Source: JAJDXO01 sp965207535 (GTDB taxonomy: Bacteria > Pseudomonadota > Alphaproteobacteria > Rhodospirillales > UBA2165). From it: a stretch of 64,000 bases of DNA. The notes below the pieces were generated by a model. The model did no database searches. It saw only the letters and a program-made list of their open reading frames with translations, and had not been told where the DNA came from. The stretch spans positions 1 through 64,000 of the forward strand of contig CBDBMR010000006.1 in assembly GCA_965207535.1 (NCBI GenBank), in the 5' to 3' direction. This document shows, piece after piece, positions 41,177 through 49,229 of the stretch; position 1 is the first letter of the stretch; each line of letters starts with the position of its first letter. The position numbers and the translations under genes were made by a program.

Positions 41177-41998
41177 GTGAGCACGTCCAACGGCACCAAT
41201 CGGCGGGTCACCATACCCGATATCATCTCCCGCAAGGGCGGTGAGCCGATCGTCTGCCTGACCGCATATTCGACGCCCATGGCCAAACTGCTGGATCCTC
41301 ATGTGGATCTGCTGCTGGTCGGGGATTCCATGGGCATGGCGCTCTATGGCATGGACAGCACATTGGCGGTTACCCTTGATATGGCGATCGCCCACGGCGC
41401 GGCGGTGGTCCGCGGCAGCAAGCGTGCCTGCGTCATCGTCGATATGCCGTTCGGCACCTACGAGGAATCTCCGGCGGCGGCGTTCCGGAATTGCACCCGG
41501 GTGATGGCCGAAACCGGCTGTGCCGGCATCAAGATCGAAGGCGGCGCCGAAATGGCGCCGACGGTAAAGTTTCTCGTTGAACGGGGCATTCCCGTCATGG
41601 GGCACGTTGGCTTGATGCCCCAATCGGTTCACGCTGCCGGTGGATTTGTATCGCAAGGCCGGGATGAAGAAACGGCCAACAAGATCGTGGCCGATGCCAA
41701 GGCAATTTCAGAGGCCGGTGCGTTTTCCATCGTCATCGAAAGTGTCGTCGAGCATCTCGGCAAGACCATCACCGAATCCATCCCGACGGTCACGATCGGA
41801 ATTGGCGCCTCCGCCACATGCGACGGTCAGGTGCTGGTCACCGAGGATGCGGTTGGCATGTTCAACGATTTCACGCCCAAGTTCGTGAAGCGCTTTGCCG
41901 AGGTGGGGGACGTGATCGGTCAGGCCGCCGCTGACTATGCGGCCGAGGTCAAAGCCCGCTCGTTCCCGGCCGACGAGCATACCTACGGCAAAAAATAG
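41177..41998 (+). CDS. panB: 3-methyl-2-oxobutanoate hydroxymethyltransferase
   Basis: First committed enzyme of pantothenate synthesis: transfers a hydroxymethyl group from 5,10-methylene-tetrahydrofolate to ketoisovalerate. 273 residues with TAYSTPMAKLLD, the Mg-binding VGDSMGMALYG, KIEGGAEM and GHVGLMPQSV. The GTG start is preferred because TGGAGGACGAG lies just upstream and the family N-terminus (RRVTIPDIISRKGGEPI) follows; the ATG 16 codons earlier has no such site. It is 17 bp from panC. Confidence 0.95.
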   Translation: MSTSNGTNRRVTIPDIISRKGGEPIVCLTAYSTPMAKLLDPHVDLLLVGDSMGMALYGMDSTLAVTLDMAIAHGAAVVRGSKRACVIVDMPFGTYEESPAAAFRNCTRVMAETGCAGIKIEGGAEMAPTVKFLVERGIPVMGHVGLMPQSVHAAGGFVSQGRDEETANKIVADAKAISEAGAFSIVIESVVEHLGKTITESIPTVTIGIGASATCDGQVLVTEDAVGMFNDFTPKFVKRFAEVGDVIGQAAADYAAEVKARSFPADEHTYGKK

Positions 41999-42015
41999 GC
42001 ACCGGAACCCTCTCG

Positions 42016-42855
42016 ATGCGGATCGTCAGGACGGTTCAGGAACTCCGTCGGGAGGTCACGGACTGGCGGAACTCCGGCTTTACCGTCGGATTGGTTCCGA
42101 CCATGGGGGCCTTGCACGCCGGTCACTTTTCCCTGGTGGAGCGGGCAGCCACGGAAACGGACCGGACCTGCGTCACGCTATTCGTCAATCCCAAGCAGTT
42201 CGGGCCCAACGAGGACTTCGAGGTTTATCCGCGGGACGAGGAAGCGGATGCGGAAGCCCTGCAAGACCGAGGGGCCAGCCTCCTATTCGCGCCGGGCATG
42301 GATGAAATGTACCCGGAAGGCAGCGCGACGAGCGTCTCGGTCACCGGCCTCGGCGATATCTTGGAAGGCGAGTTTCGGCCGGGATTTTTCACCGGCGTTG
42401 CGACGGTGGTCTCCAAGCTCCTCATCCAGTCGATGCCGCACCGGGCGTACTTCGGCGAAAAGGACTATCAGCAACTGTGCGTGATCCGGCGAATGAGCGC
42501 GGACCTTGATCTGCCCGTCGAGATCGTCGGCTGCCCCATCGTTCGCGAGCCGGATGGTCTCGCGCTGTCATCGCGGAACGCCTACCTCTCCGACGAGGAG
42601 CGGGCCATTGCGCCGCGGCTGCAAGCGGCGCTGAAATATGTCGCTGATGTGGCGGGGTCGAAGGGTGACCACGCGGACGCGGCACGGGGCGCGGCGGCGG
42701 AATTGGTCGAGGCGGGCTTTGCCTCGGTCGACTATCTCACCGTTCGGGACGCATCCTCCCTCGAGCAGACCGATGACCCTTCGGCGAGTTTGCGCGTACT
42801 CGCGGCGGCGTGGCTCGGCAAGACCCGACTGATAGACAACGTGGCGGCTGGCTGA
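42016..42855 (+). CDS. panC: Pantothenate synthetase
   Basis: ATP-dependent condensation of pantoate with beta-alanine, via a pantoyl-adenylate. 279 residues with the HIGH-like PTMGALHAGHFSLVE, FVNPKQFGPNEDF, YFGEKDYQQLCVI (the KMSKS-equivalent region follows) and ALSSRNAYLS. Follows panB in an operon. The window has no panD or panE. Confidence 0.95.
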   Translation: MRIVRTVQELRREVTDWRNSGFTVGLVPTMGALHAGHFSLVERAATETDRTCVTLFVNPKQFGPNEDFEVYPRDEEADAEALQDRGASLLFAPGMDEMYPEGSATSVSVTGLGDILEGEFRPGFFTGVATVVSKLLIQSMPHRAYFGEKDYQQLCVIRRMSADLDLPVEIVGCPIVREPDGLALSSRNAYLSDEERAIAPRLQAALKYVADVAGSKGDHADAARGAAAELVEAGFASVDYLTVRDASSLEQTDDPSASLRVLAAAWLGKTRLIDNVAAG

Positions 42856-42885
42856 GCTTGAGAACACGTGGCCTATTGAGCATTT

Positions 42886-43806
42886 TCAGTCTAGTTGCCG
42901 ACCAAGCGAGCGTGACCGCTTGGTCGGCATCAAAACGCAGCCGAGAGCGACACATACCAGGATCAGCGCCACCGCTTCGCGCCAGCCCACCGCCTCCCCT
43001 AGAACGACGCTGCCGCTGGCGACCCCGATGACCGGGATCAGCAAGGTGGAAACGCTTGAAACCGTGACCGGGGCGGAGGCGACGATTTTGAACCAGACGA
43101 ACCAGCAGAAAACGATCGGTACGACGAGGATGTAGATCATCGTCCAGACGGCGGTCGTCGAGACCGGCTCCCAATGGGGTAACTCGATGACCAGGGCGAT
43201 GACGGTCATGGGGAGGCCGCCGATCAGCAGTTGCCAGCCGGCGAGGGAAACCGGCGGGAGCTGCCAGTCCACCTGCTTCTGGACCACCGTCCCGGTGCCC
43301 CAGGAAAGGGCGGAGCCGAGCATCAACAGGGTGCCGAGGGGGGACGAGGCGAAGACACCGAGATCGCCGCCCAGCAGAACCGCGATCCCGGCGATGCCGA
43401 AGGCCAGTCCGATATAGCGCTGGAGGCTCGGCCGTTCGGCCGTGAACAATATTCCGATCAGAACCGCCCACAACGGCATCGTGTAGGCGAGGATCGATGC
43501 GTGCCCGGAATTGACCAGTAACAGGCCAAAGGCGCTGAAGATGTGCCAGCCGGTGATATTGAGCGCCGAGGCGAGCAGCAGCGGACCCCACTGCCCGCGT
43601 GGACGGGTCAGCTCTTCCTTCATGAGATAGCCGAGGCCGAACAGGAAGATGGCCGCGGTGGGGGCAATCAGTCCACGAAATGTCCAGGGCGGAATTTCGC
43701 TCAGCGCGATCTTGAGGATCGGCCATGACGTGCCCCAGATGATGGTCAGCGCCGCGAGGTAGGCGAAGCCCGAGGCGGGGAGGGTGTCCTGTCGGGTCAC
43801 GTTCAT
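42886..43806 (-). CDS. EamA/DMT family transporter
   Basis: 306-residue inner-membrane protein with about ten helices in two EamA repeats (LTIIWGTSWPILKIALSEIP near the start; VTVSSVSTLLIPVIGVASGS in the second half). Exporter of unknown metabolites. It is not closely similar by eye to the DMT protein at 19275-20210. It converges on panC, with 30 bp between stops. Confidence 0.85.
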   Translation of the reverse strand: MNVTRQDTLPASGFAYLAALTIIWGTSWPILKIALSEIPPWTFRGLIAPTAAIFLFGLGYLMKEELTRPRGQWGPLLLASALNITGWHIFSAFGLLLVNSGHASILAYTMPLWAVLIGILFTAERPSLQRYIGLAFGIAGIAVLLGGDLGVFASSPLGTLLMLGSALSWGTGTVVQKQVDWQLPPVSLAGWQLLIGGLPMTVIALVIELPHWEPVSTTAVWTMIYILVVPIVFCWFVWFKIVASAPVTVSSVSTLLIPVIGVASGSVVLGEAVGWREAVALILVCVALGCVLMPTKRSRSLGRQLD

Positions 43807-43878
43807 CGGCGAAAAGCGGCCTTGGTCATTGCGCGCCGCGACCGCTCTTCCCGGCGTGGCGCCGTCATATTCAGGCCG

Positions 43879-44505
43879 CTAGTTGACGTGGACGTGGACT
43901 TCGTTGGTGGTCGCCTGCGCCGAGATCTGGGCCGAAACCTCGACCCGTTGGGTGGGAAGGCCCATGCCTTGCAACGACCTGAGGACGTTCTCGGCGCTGC
44001 GGAGCGTTTTGTCGGAACTCAGCCCCTGACGGGCCGCGCCGCCGGACGCCGGCGCGACGGCAACCAATTCAAAGGTTGCGTCGGGGCGGTGTTCCAAAAC
44101 GCGGCTGACTGCGTTGTAGAGCGCCTGTTCGTAGGCGACGTTTTCACCATCGAAGCGAATAACCACCAGCAGCCGTCGGCCGGCGAAGGTGCCGCTGCTC
44201 GTTCCGGGAGTTGCACCCGGGGCCTCGGCGTTCGTGGTTTCCGGCTGGGGCGGGGTCTGTGCGGCTACCTGTGGCGCAGGTTCCGGTGCCGGTGCGCTTG
44301 GGGCTTGCGTGGTTGCCTTTGGCGCGGGTGCCGGTGCCGGCGCGGTTGGGGCTTGCGCGGGCGCTTGAGCCTGTTGGGCCGGCTGATCCCTTCCGGCGGG
44401 GGCTTCGCCGGTTAGCGATGGCCAGAGGGTATCCAAAGCAAAGGAACACCCCCCGAGAAACAGAGCCGCACCGACAACAATCGGCCGAATCGTCTTTGAA
44501 TCCAT
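43879..44505 (-). CDS. Proline/alanine-rich lipoprotein of unknown function
   Basis: 208 residues. The signal peptide ends in the lipobox LGGC (C20). Residues about 40-105 are a low-complexity Ala/Pro/Gln linker. The C-terminal domain (about 112-208) has VVIRFDGENVAYEQALYNAV and the segment SDKTLRSAENVLRSLQGMGL, which resembles the helical part of OmpA-like or BON-like periplasmic domains, but no clear match can be claimed. The start was moved 9 codons in from the first ATG to give the signal peptide. The layout, a lipid anchor plus long Pro/Ala tether, is similar to Ggt 3 kb away. The 271 bp between it and the tRNA hold only a short tandem repeat. Confidence 0.7.
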   Translation of the reverse strand: MDSKTIRPIVVGAALFLGGCSFALDTLWPSLTGEAPAGRDQPAQQAQAPAQAPTAPAPAPAPKATTQAPSAPAPEPAPQVAAQTPPQPETTNAEAPGATPGTSSGTFAGRRLLVVIRFDGENVAYEQALYNAVSRVLEHRPDATFELVAVAPASGGAARQGLSSDKTLRSAENVLRSLQGMGLPTQRVEVSAQISAQATTNEVHVHVN

Positions 44506-44742
44506 CGCGCCATGTACCTTGTTGGTGACCATAAATACGGATAAATCAACGGATTAGACCCAGGGATTACCCGCCCCCCGTTTATGTTTCAAGAGGTTAC
44601 TCAATGCCCGGCTCAACCGCAATCGTCGAACCGAACGCCTCGATTGCGCCTGAATGGCGGCGCCCACGACAGGTAAGGGCGGACTCGTTGGAGACTTGCA
44701 GCGGCGCGCCGATTTCAATAGTGTCCGGCTCCCGTCGGCGGC

Positions 44743-44772
44743 GCATGACGCCGCATGACGCCGCATGACGCC
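44743..44772. repeat. Three exact 10-bp tandem repeats
   Basis: GCATGACGCC occurs three times head to tail immediately upstream of the tRNA-Arg gene. This is too short and too few for CRISPR. It is probably a slippage microsatellite. Confidence 0.8.
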
Positions 44773-44776
44773 TAAG

Positions 44777-44853
<77 letters not shown>

Positions 44854-44859
44854 TTCCGT

Positions 44860-45888
44860 CTAATCCTTGTCCGAGACGCCGGCTTCGGCAAACATCGCCA
44901 TGCCGGCATGACAGGCCACGGCGGCCCTGAGCACATTGAGGGCGAGGGCGGCGCCCGAGGCCTCGCCCAAACGCATTCCCAGATTTACCAGCGGTTTCTG
45001 TCCCAGATAATCCAATAGCAGGGTGTGTCCGGGCTCCGCCGAGACATGTCCGGTCAGGCAATGGTCGAGGACGGTCGGTTGGACGGCGTGGAGCGCCGCC
45101 GCGGCGGCTGCGGTCACATACCCGTCCAGGACCACCGGCACACGATGAAATCGGGACGCGAGTATGGCGCCGGCCAGCGCCGCCAGTTCCCGGCCGCCCA
45201 GATGGCGCAGAATTTCGAGCCCGTCGGTCATGGCGGCCCGGTGCCGCTCGACGCTATCGGCGACAACGCCGATTTTCCTGTCCAGCGCGGCATCGGCGAC
45301 CCCGGTTCCGGGGCCCACCCAATCGACCGCCGCCCGGCCGCACACCGCGTGCGCAATGGCGGCCGCCGAAGTGGTGTTCCCGATTCCCATCTCGCCGAGC
45401 GCCACCGCATCCCACGCCGGATCGACGGCTTCCATCCCCGTGCCGAAGGCGTCGACGCATTCCCTTTCGCTCATCGCGGGCCGCTGGGAAAAGTCGTCGG
45501 TCGGCCGGTCGAGATCGATATCGATGACCGAAAGATCGGCCCCCGCGACATCCGACAGTTGGTTGATCGCGGCGCCGCCGCCGGCGAAGTTCGCCACCAT
45601 CTGAACCGTCACCTCGCTGGGAAACGCCGAGACGCCCTGAGCCGTCACCCCATGATTGCCGGCGAACACCAGCACGCCGGGCCGGTCGAGCGTGGGCGGG
45701 TGCCGGCCCTGCCAGCCGCTGAGCCACAAGGCGATGTCCTCCAGTCGGCCGAGCGAGCCGGGTGGTTTGGTCAATTGGGGTTCTCGCGCCGCCGCTGCCG
45801 CTTGTGCCGTTGAATCCACGGCGGGCAGGCGGGTTAGGAGGGATCTGATGTCGTCGAAATTCCGAGGACGAGAAAAAGACAGGCTCAT
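44860..45888 (-). CDS. cobT: Nicotinate-nucleotide--dimethylbenzimidazole phosphoribosyltransferase
   Basis: Activates dimethylbenzimidazole to alpha-ribazole-5'-phosphate for the lower ligand of B12. 342 residues with LTKPPGSLGRLEDIALWLSG, VFAGNHGVTAQGVSAFPSEV, GEMGIGNTTSAAAIAHA (substrate loop), and near the end the catalytic Glu region RLGEASGAALAL. The start giving MSLSFSRPRNFDD was chosen; the longer frame is less likely. It diverges from cobS across about 90 bp and ends 6 bp from the tRNA-Arg gene on the other strand. Confidence 0.95.
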   Translation of the reverse strand: MSLSFSRPRNFDDIRSLLTRLPAVDSTAQAAAAAREPQLTKPPGSLGRLEDIALWLSGWQGRHPPTLDRPGVLVFAGNHGVTAQGVSAFPSEVTVQMVANFAGGGAAINQLSDVAGADLSVIDIDLDRPTDDFSQRPAMSERECVDAFGTGMEAVDPAWDAVALGEMGIGNTTSAAAIAHAVCGRAAVDWVGPGTGVADAALDRKIGVVADSVERHRAAMTDGLEILRHLGGRELAALAGAILASRFHRVPVVLDGYVTAAAAAALHAVQPTVLDHCLTGHVSAEPGHTLLLDYLGQKPLVNLGMRLGEASGAALALNVLRAAVACHAGMAMFAEAGVSDKD

Positions 45889-45980
45889 GGCGTTTTGATG
45901 TCGGGTGGGGAAATTTCGGGCGGCACTATATACTGGGCGGATGAGATGGCGCACGCCACATATTAAGCCCACGGTGTTCC

Positions 45981-46784
45981 ATGCCGGCTGACGAGCAGAC
46001 CCCTTACGACTTAGACAAGCCGGGGCCGCTCCAGGAATGGCTCGACGACTTGCGCGTTGCGGCCGGCCTTCTGAGCGCCGTTCCCGTCCCCTTGCCGCCG
46101 CAAGATCGGGTCGAGATCGCGCGGTCGGCCCGGCTATTTTCGCTCATCGGCTTGATCATTGGCCTGGTCGGCGCCGTGGTCCTGGCGCTGATGAATTGGA
46201 TCGGCCTGCCGGCGGTGGTGGCCGTGCCGGTGGCTCTTGGGTCCATGGTACTGTTGACCGGCGGCCTGCATGAGGACGGGTTGGCGGACCTCTGCGACGG
46301 TTTCGGTGGCGGCCACACCAAGGAAGACATTCTCCGCATCATGCGGGATAGCCGAATCGGCACGTATGGCGTGCTGGGTCTCATCTTCATCATCGGCATA
46401 AAGTGGGCATCGTTGGCGGTGGTCGCCGAGACCTCCCTGAGTGCGGCCGTCTGGGCGGTCATCGGGTCGGCGGCGCTGTCACGCGGCCTCTTGCCGCCGA
46501 TTATGCATCATGTTCCCCATGCCCGCGAAGACGGCCTGAGCGTCGCCGCCGGGCAGCCCGGCTTCGCACACGCCATGACGGCATTGGGGGTGGGCGTCCT
46601 GGCGGCCCTGGTGGCTTTCGGTTTTTGGTTCGGCCTGCTGCTCACCGTCATTTCACTGGCCGTGGTGATCGGACTGATTGCCTGGACAAGCCGCTGGCTG
46701 GGCGGGCAGACCGGCGACGTGCTCGGCGCGTCTCAGCAAGCTGTCGAGACCGCTATCTTCGTCCTGGCGGCGGCAGCTCTCTGA
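45981..46784 (+). CDS. cobS: Adenosylcobinamide-GDP ribazoletransferase
   Basis: Joins adenosylcobinamide-GDP and alpha-ribazole (phosphate) to make adenosylcobalamin (phosphate) at the inner membrane. 267 residues, about six helices, with the conserved acidic metal motif GGLHEDGLADLCDGFGGG and the MRDSRIGTYG stretch. The stop overlaps the next gene by one base (TGATG), so the alpha-ribazole phosphatase is coupled. It diverges from cobT, which provides its substrate. Confidence 0.94.
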   Translation: MPADEQTPYDLDKPGPLQEWLDDLRVAAGLLSAVPVPLPPQDRVEIARSARLFSLIGLIIGLVGAVVLALMNWIGLPAVVAVPVALGSMVLLTGGLHEDGLADLCDGFGGGHTKEDILRIMRDSRIGTYGVLGLIFIIGIKWASLAVVAETSLSAAVWAVIGSAALSRGLLPPIMHHVPHAREDGLSVAAGQPGFAHAMTALGVGVLAALVAFGFWFGLLLTVISLAVVIGLIAWTSRWLGGQTGDVLGASQQAVETAIFVLAAAAL

Positions 46785-47401
46785 TGGGCAGCCGTACGTG
46801 GTGGTGGATTCGGCATGCGCCGGTGACGGAAGACGCGCGGGCGTGCATCAACGGCCGGAACGATCCCGAATGCGATCTATCGAATGAGGAAACGATCCTG
46901 GCCTGTGCCGGCTGCCTTCCGGAGGACGCCACGTGGGTCGCCACCGGGCTGAGCCGGTCCGAGCAGACCGCGGCGGCGCTCCAGGCGGCCAAGGACCGCC
47001 GGGCGCGAATGGAGACCGTTCCCGCCCTGATGGAACAGGATTTTGGTGAGTGGGAGGGGCGGCGCTGGCGCGATCTCGCCGGACAGGAAGACCTCGAATT
47101 CTGGAACGATCCCATCGGCACCGCGCCGCCGGGCGGTGAGAGCTACGCCGAAATGACGAAACGGGTTGCAGGCGCGATTGCCGATGTGGGTAAACAATTT
47201 CCCGACGGCGATCTGATTCTCGTGGCCCATGCCGGGCCCATCCGGGCAGCGTTGGCCATCGCCAAGCCGGCAACCCTCGGCGAATCGCTCACCTTGGAGG
47301 TGGATCCTCTGTCAATCACGCGAATCCGGGAAACGGGCGATAGGGATGGCTGGCAAGTCATCGGAATCAACGAAGATCCGGGAGTTCTGGTCTGCGCTTG
47401 A
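46784..47401 (+). CDS. Histidine phosphatase, probable alpha-ribazole phosphatase
   Basis: 205-residue phosphoglycerate-mutase-fold phosphatase with the phospho-accepting His in WWIRHAPV (RHG-type motif), a second catalytic region with GLSRSEQTAAAL, EQDFGEWEGRRW with the catalytic acid, and LVAHAGPIRAAL with the second His. Its position directly after cobS points to removal of the 5'-phosphate of alpha-ribazole or cobalamin phosphate (the enteric CobC role). The gene symbol is withheld because cobC also names another enzyme in alphaproteobacteria. Confidence 0.85.
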   Translation: MGSRTWWWIRHAPVTEDARACINGRNDPECDLSNEETILACAGCLPEDATWVATGLSRSEQTAAALQAAKDRRARMETVPALMEQDFGEWEGRRWRDLAGQEDLEFWNDPIGTAPPGGESYAEMTKRVAGAIADVGKQFPDGDLILVAHAGPIRAALAIAKPATLGESLTLEVDPLSITRIRETGDRDGWQVIGINEDPGVLVCA

Positions 47402-47430
47402 ACTCTTTGCGCCGGCCGAATCCGCGTGAT

Positions 47431-47590
47431 AGCGTCTCAAATTCCCGCCGGGACAGGGAAGCCGGTGCAATTCCGGCGCTGCCCCCGCAACTGTGACGTG
47501 CTTGGTCCACACCCATCGGCGTTTTGCCGATGAGCCACTGGCATCGGCCGGGAAGGCGTTTGGACCAAATAGCACCAGCCAGGAGACCTC
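47431..47590 (+). promoter_or_regulatory. Cobalamin riboswitch
   Basis: Shows the conserved B12-box order: GCCGGTGCAATTCCGGCGCT, CCCCGCAACTGTGA, GAGCCACTG, GGCCGGGAAGGCG, and the closing GCCAGGAGACC. When adenosylcobalamin binds, such elements shut off downstream genes. It precedes cobU and so controls the run cobU-cobW-cobN-cobO-cobQ. The region up to the cobU ATG at 47638 is about 47 bp with a GGAGGAGGA ribosome site that the switch could mask. Confidence 0.94.
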
Positions 47591-47637
47591 CCCGGCGCGG
47601 CGGACACGGACCATCCCCTCGGGTGGAGGAGGACTGC

Positions 47638-48177
47638 ATGCCGGAAACTCCCGGCTCAAACGGATTAGAGGGCACGACGCTGGTGCTTGGCGGCGCCAGG
47701 TCGGGCAAGAGCATGTACGCCGAGAGCCTGATCGAAGCCGCGGGCGGCGGTATCTATTTGGCGACCGCGACGGCCGGGGATGAAGAAATGCGCTGCAAGA
47801 TCGCTGCGCACCGCGACCGGCGCGGCGATGGTTGGGAGACGATCGAGGAGCCGTTGGAAGTTGCTGCCGCCCTGTCCCGGCTGGCGGGCGATGGACGGCA
47901 ACGGCCCGTTCTGCTCGATTGCCTGACCCTTTGGCTGTCCAATCTGATGCACGCCGGGAGCGACATAGACCGGTCGACCGTCGAGCTCGAAGCGGCGCTT
48001 CGCGCAGCGCCGTTTCCGGTGGTGACCGTAAGCAACGAGGTTGGCGGCGGGATAATTCCCGACACCGAACTCGGCCGGGCATTCATGAACCGCGCCGGTA
48101 TTCTCAACCAACGTATCGCCCAAGCTTCGGATCATGTGATCCTGGTGACGGCGGGCATTCCGCAAATCCTGAAATAG
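47638..48177 (+). CDS. cobU: Bifunctional adenosylcobinamide kinase / adenosylcobinamide-phosphate guanylyltransferase
   Basis: Phosphorylates adenosylcobinamide and transfers GMP to it. 179 residues: Walker A GGARSGKS (18-25), the nucleotide-accepting His in the CKIAAHRDRRGDGW segment (CobU H46 equivalent), DCLTLWLSN and VSNEVGGGIIPD. ATG follows GGAGGAGGACTGC. It is the first gene behind the riboswitch; cobW starts 11 bp downstream. Confidence 0.95.
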   Translation: MPETPGSNGLEGTTLVLGGARSGKSMYAESLIEAAGGGIYLATATAGDEEMRCKIAAHRDRRGDGWETIEEPLEVAAALSRLAGDGRQRPVLLDCLTLWLSNLMHAGSDIDRSTVELEAALRAAPFPVVTVSNEVGGGIIPDTELGRAFMNRAGILNQRIAQASDHVILVTAGIPQILK

Positions 48178-48188
48178 GCTGGAAGAAA

Positions 48189-49226
48189 ATGTCCCAGGAA
48201 GCACGCACTCCCGTCACCGTCGTCACCGGATTTCTTGGTGCCGGCAAAACCAGCCTGATCCGGCATCTGCTGGAAAACGCAAAGGGCAAACGTCTTGCGC
48301 TGATCATCAACGAGTTCGGCGATCTTGGGGTCGATGGGGAGATTCTCAAGGGGTGCGGCGACGACACCTGCCGGGAAGAGGACGTCATGGAACTGACCAA
48401 CGGCTGCCTTTGCTGCACCGTGGCGGATGATTTTATCCCGACCCTCGAAACTCTCCTGGACCGGGACGACAAACCCGATCACATCGTCATCGAGACCTCG
48501 GGCCTAGCGTTGCCCAAACCTTTGGTCAAGGCGTTCCAATGGCCGGAAATCAAGTCGCGCACCACGGTCGACGGAATCGTGACGGTCGTGGATGGTCCAG
48601 CGGTCAGGTCTGGTCTGTTCGCCGACGATCCCGGGCTGGTGGCCCGCCAGCGGGAGGAAGACGAGGCCGTAGACCATGAAAGCCCGCTGGAGGAACTGTT
48701 CGAGGATCAACTCAAATGCGCTGATTTGGTGGTCCTCGGCAAAGCGGATCTGATCGACGATCACGATGCCGAGGAAGTGTTGGAGGTCATCCGCCGCGAC
48801 GCGCGTCCGGCGGTGAAGACGTTGCCGGCCAGCCATGGCCAAATCGATCCGGCGCTGGTACTCGGTATCGGCGCCGCCGCCGAGGACGATTTGGACAGCC
48901 GGCCTTCGCACCATGATTTGGAGGATGACCACGACCACGATGATTTCGACAGCGTCGTCCTGCCGGCGCCCGAAACGCCCGATCCCGAATACCTGGCGTC
49001 CCGGGTCGAAAAGGCCCTCGCCCTCGACGGCGTTCTGCGGGTCAAGGGTGTGTGCGCGGTGGCTGGCAAGTCCGCCCGTTTGGTGGTCCAGGGGGTCGGG
49101 CCGCGGGTCGATCACTACTATGACCGGCCGTGGCGTGAAGACGAAACGCGCGCCGGACAGCTGGTCGTGATCGGGTTGAAGGGGACCGACTTCGAGGCGG
49201 CCGCAAAGACCCTGGGTACGGCCTGA
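48189..49226 (+). CDS. cobW: CobW-type metallochaperone GTPase
   Basis: G3E-family GTPase thought to deliver cobalt to the CobNST chelatase. 345 residues with Walker A GFLGAGKT (14-21), the metal-binding CLCC (73-76), and a His/Asp-rich loop (about 241-253, HHDLEDDHDHDDF). The G4-type motif is LGKAD (183-187). Its position between cobU and cobN under a B12 riboswitch supports cobalt rather than zinc. A CobW C-terminal domain covers about 265-340. Confidence 0.93.
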   Translation: MSQEARTPVTVVTGFLGAGKTSLIRHLLENAKGKRLALIINEFGDLGVDGEILKGCGDDTCREEDVMELTNGCLCCTVADDFIPTLETLLDRDDKPDHIVIETSGLALPKPLVKAFQWPEIKSRTTVDGIVTVVDGPAVRSGLFADDPGLVARQREEDEAVDHESPLEELFEDQLKCADLVVLGKADLIDDHDAEEVLEVIRRDARPAVKTLPASHGQIDPALVLGIGAAAEDDLDSRPSHHDLEDDHDHDDFDSVVLPAPETPDPEYLASRVEKALALDGVLRVKGVCAVAGKSARLVVQGVGPRVDHYYDRPWREDETRAGQLVVIGLKGTDFEAAAKTLGTA

Positions 49227-49229
49227 TCC

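Noticed and set aside
44743..44772. CRISPR-like repeat
   Set aside because: Three adjoining 10-bp units without spacers or cas genes; a slippage microsatellite is the simpler reading.
45981..46784. CobS/CobT as subunits of the cobaltochelatase with CobN
   Set aside because: The sequences at 45981-46784 and 44860-45888 are the ribazoletransferase and the phosphoribosyltransferase that carry the same names; the chelatase CobS and CobT ATPase subunits are not in the window.
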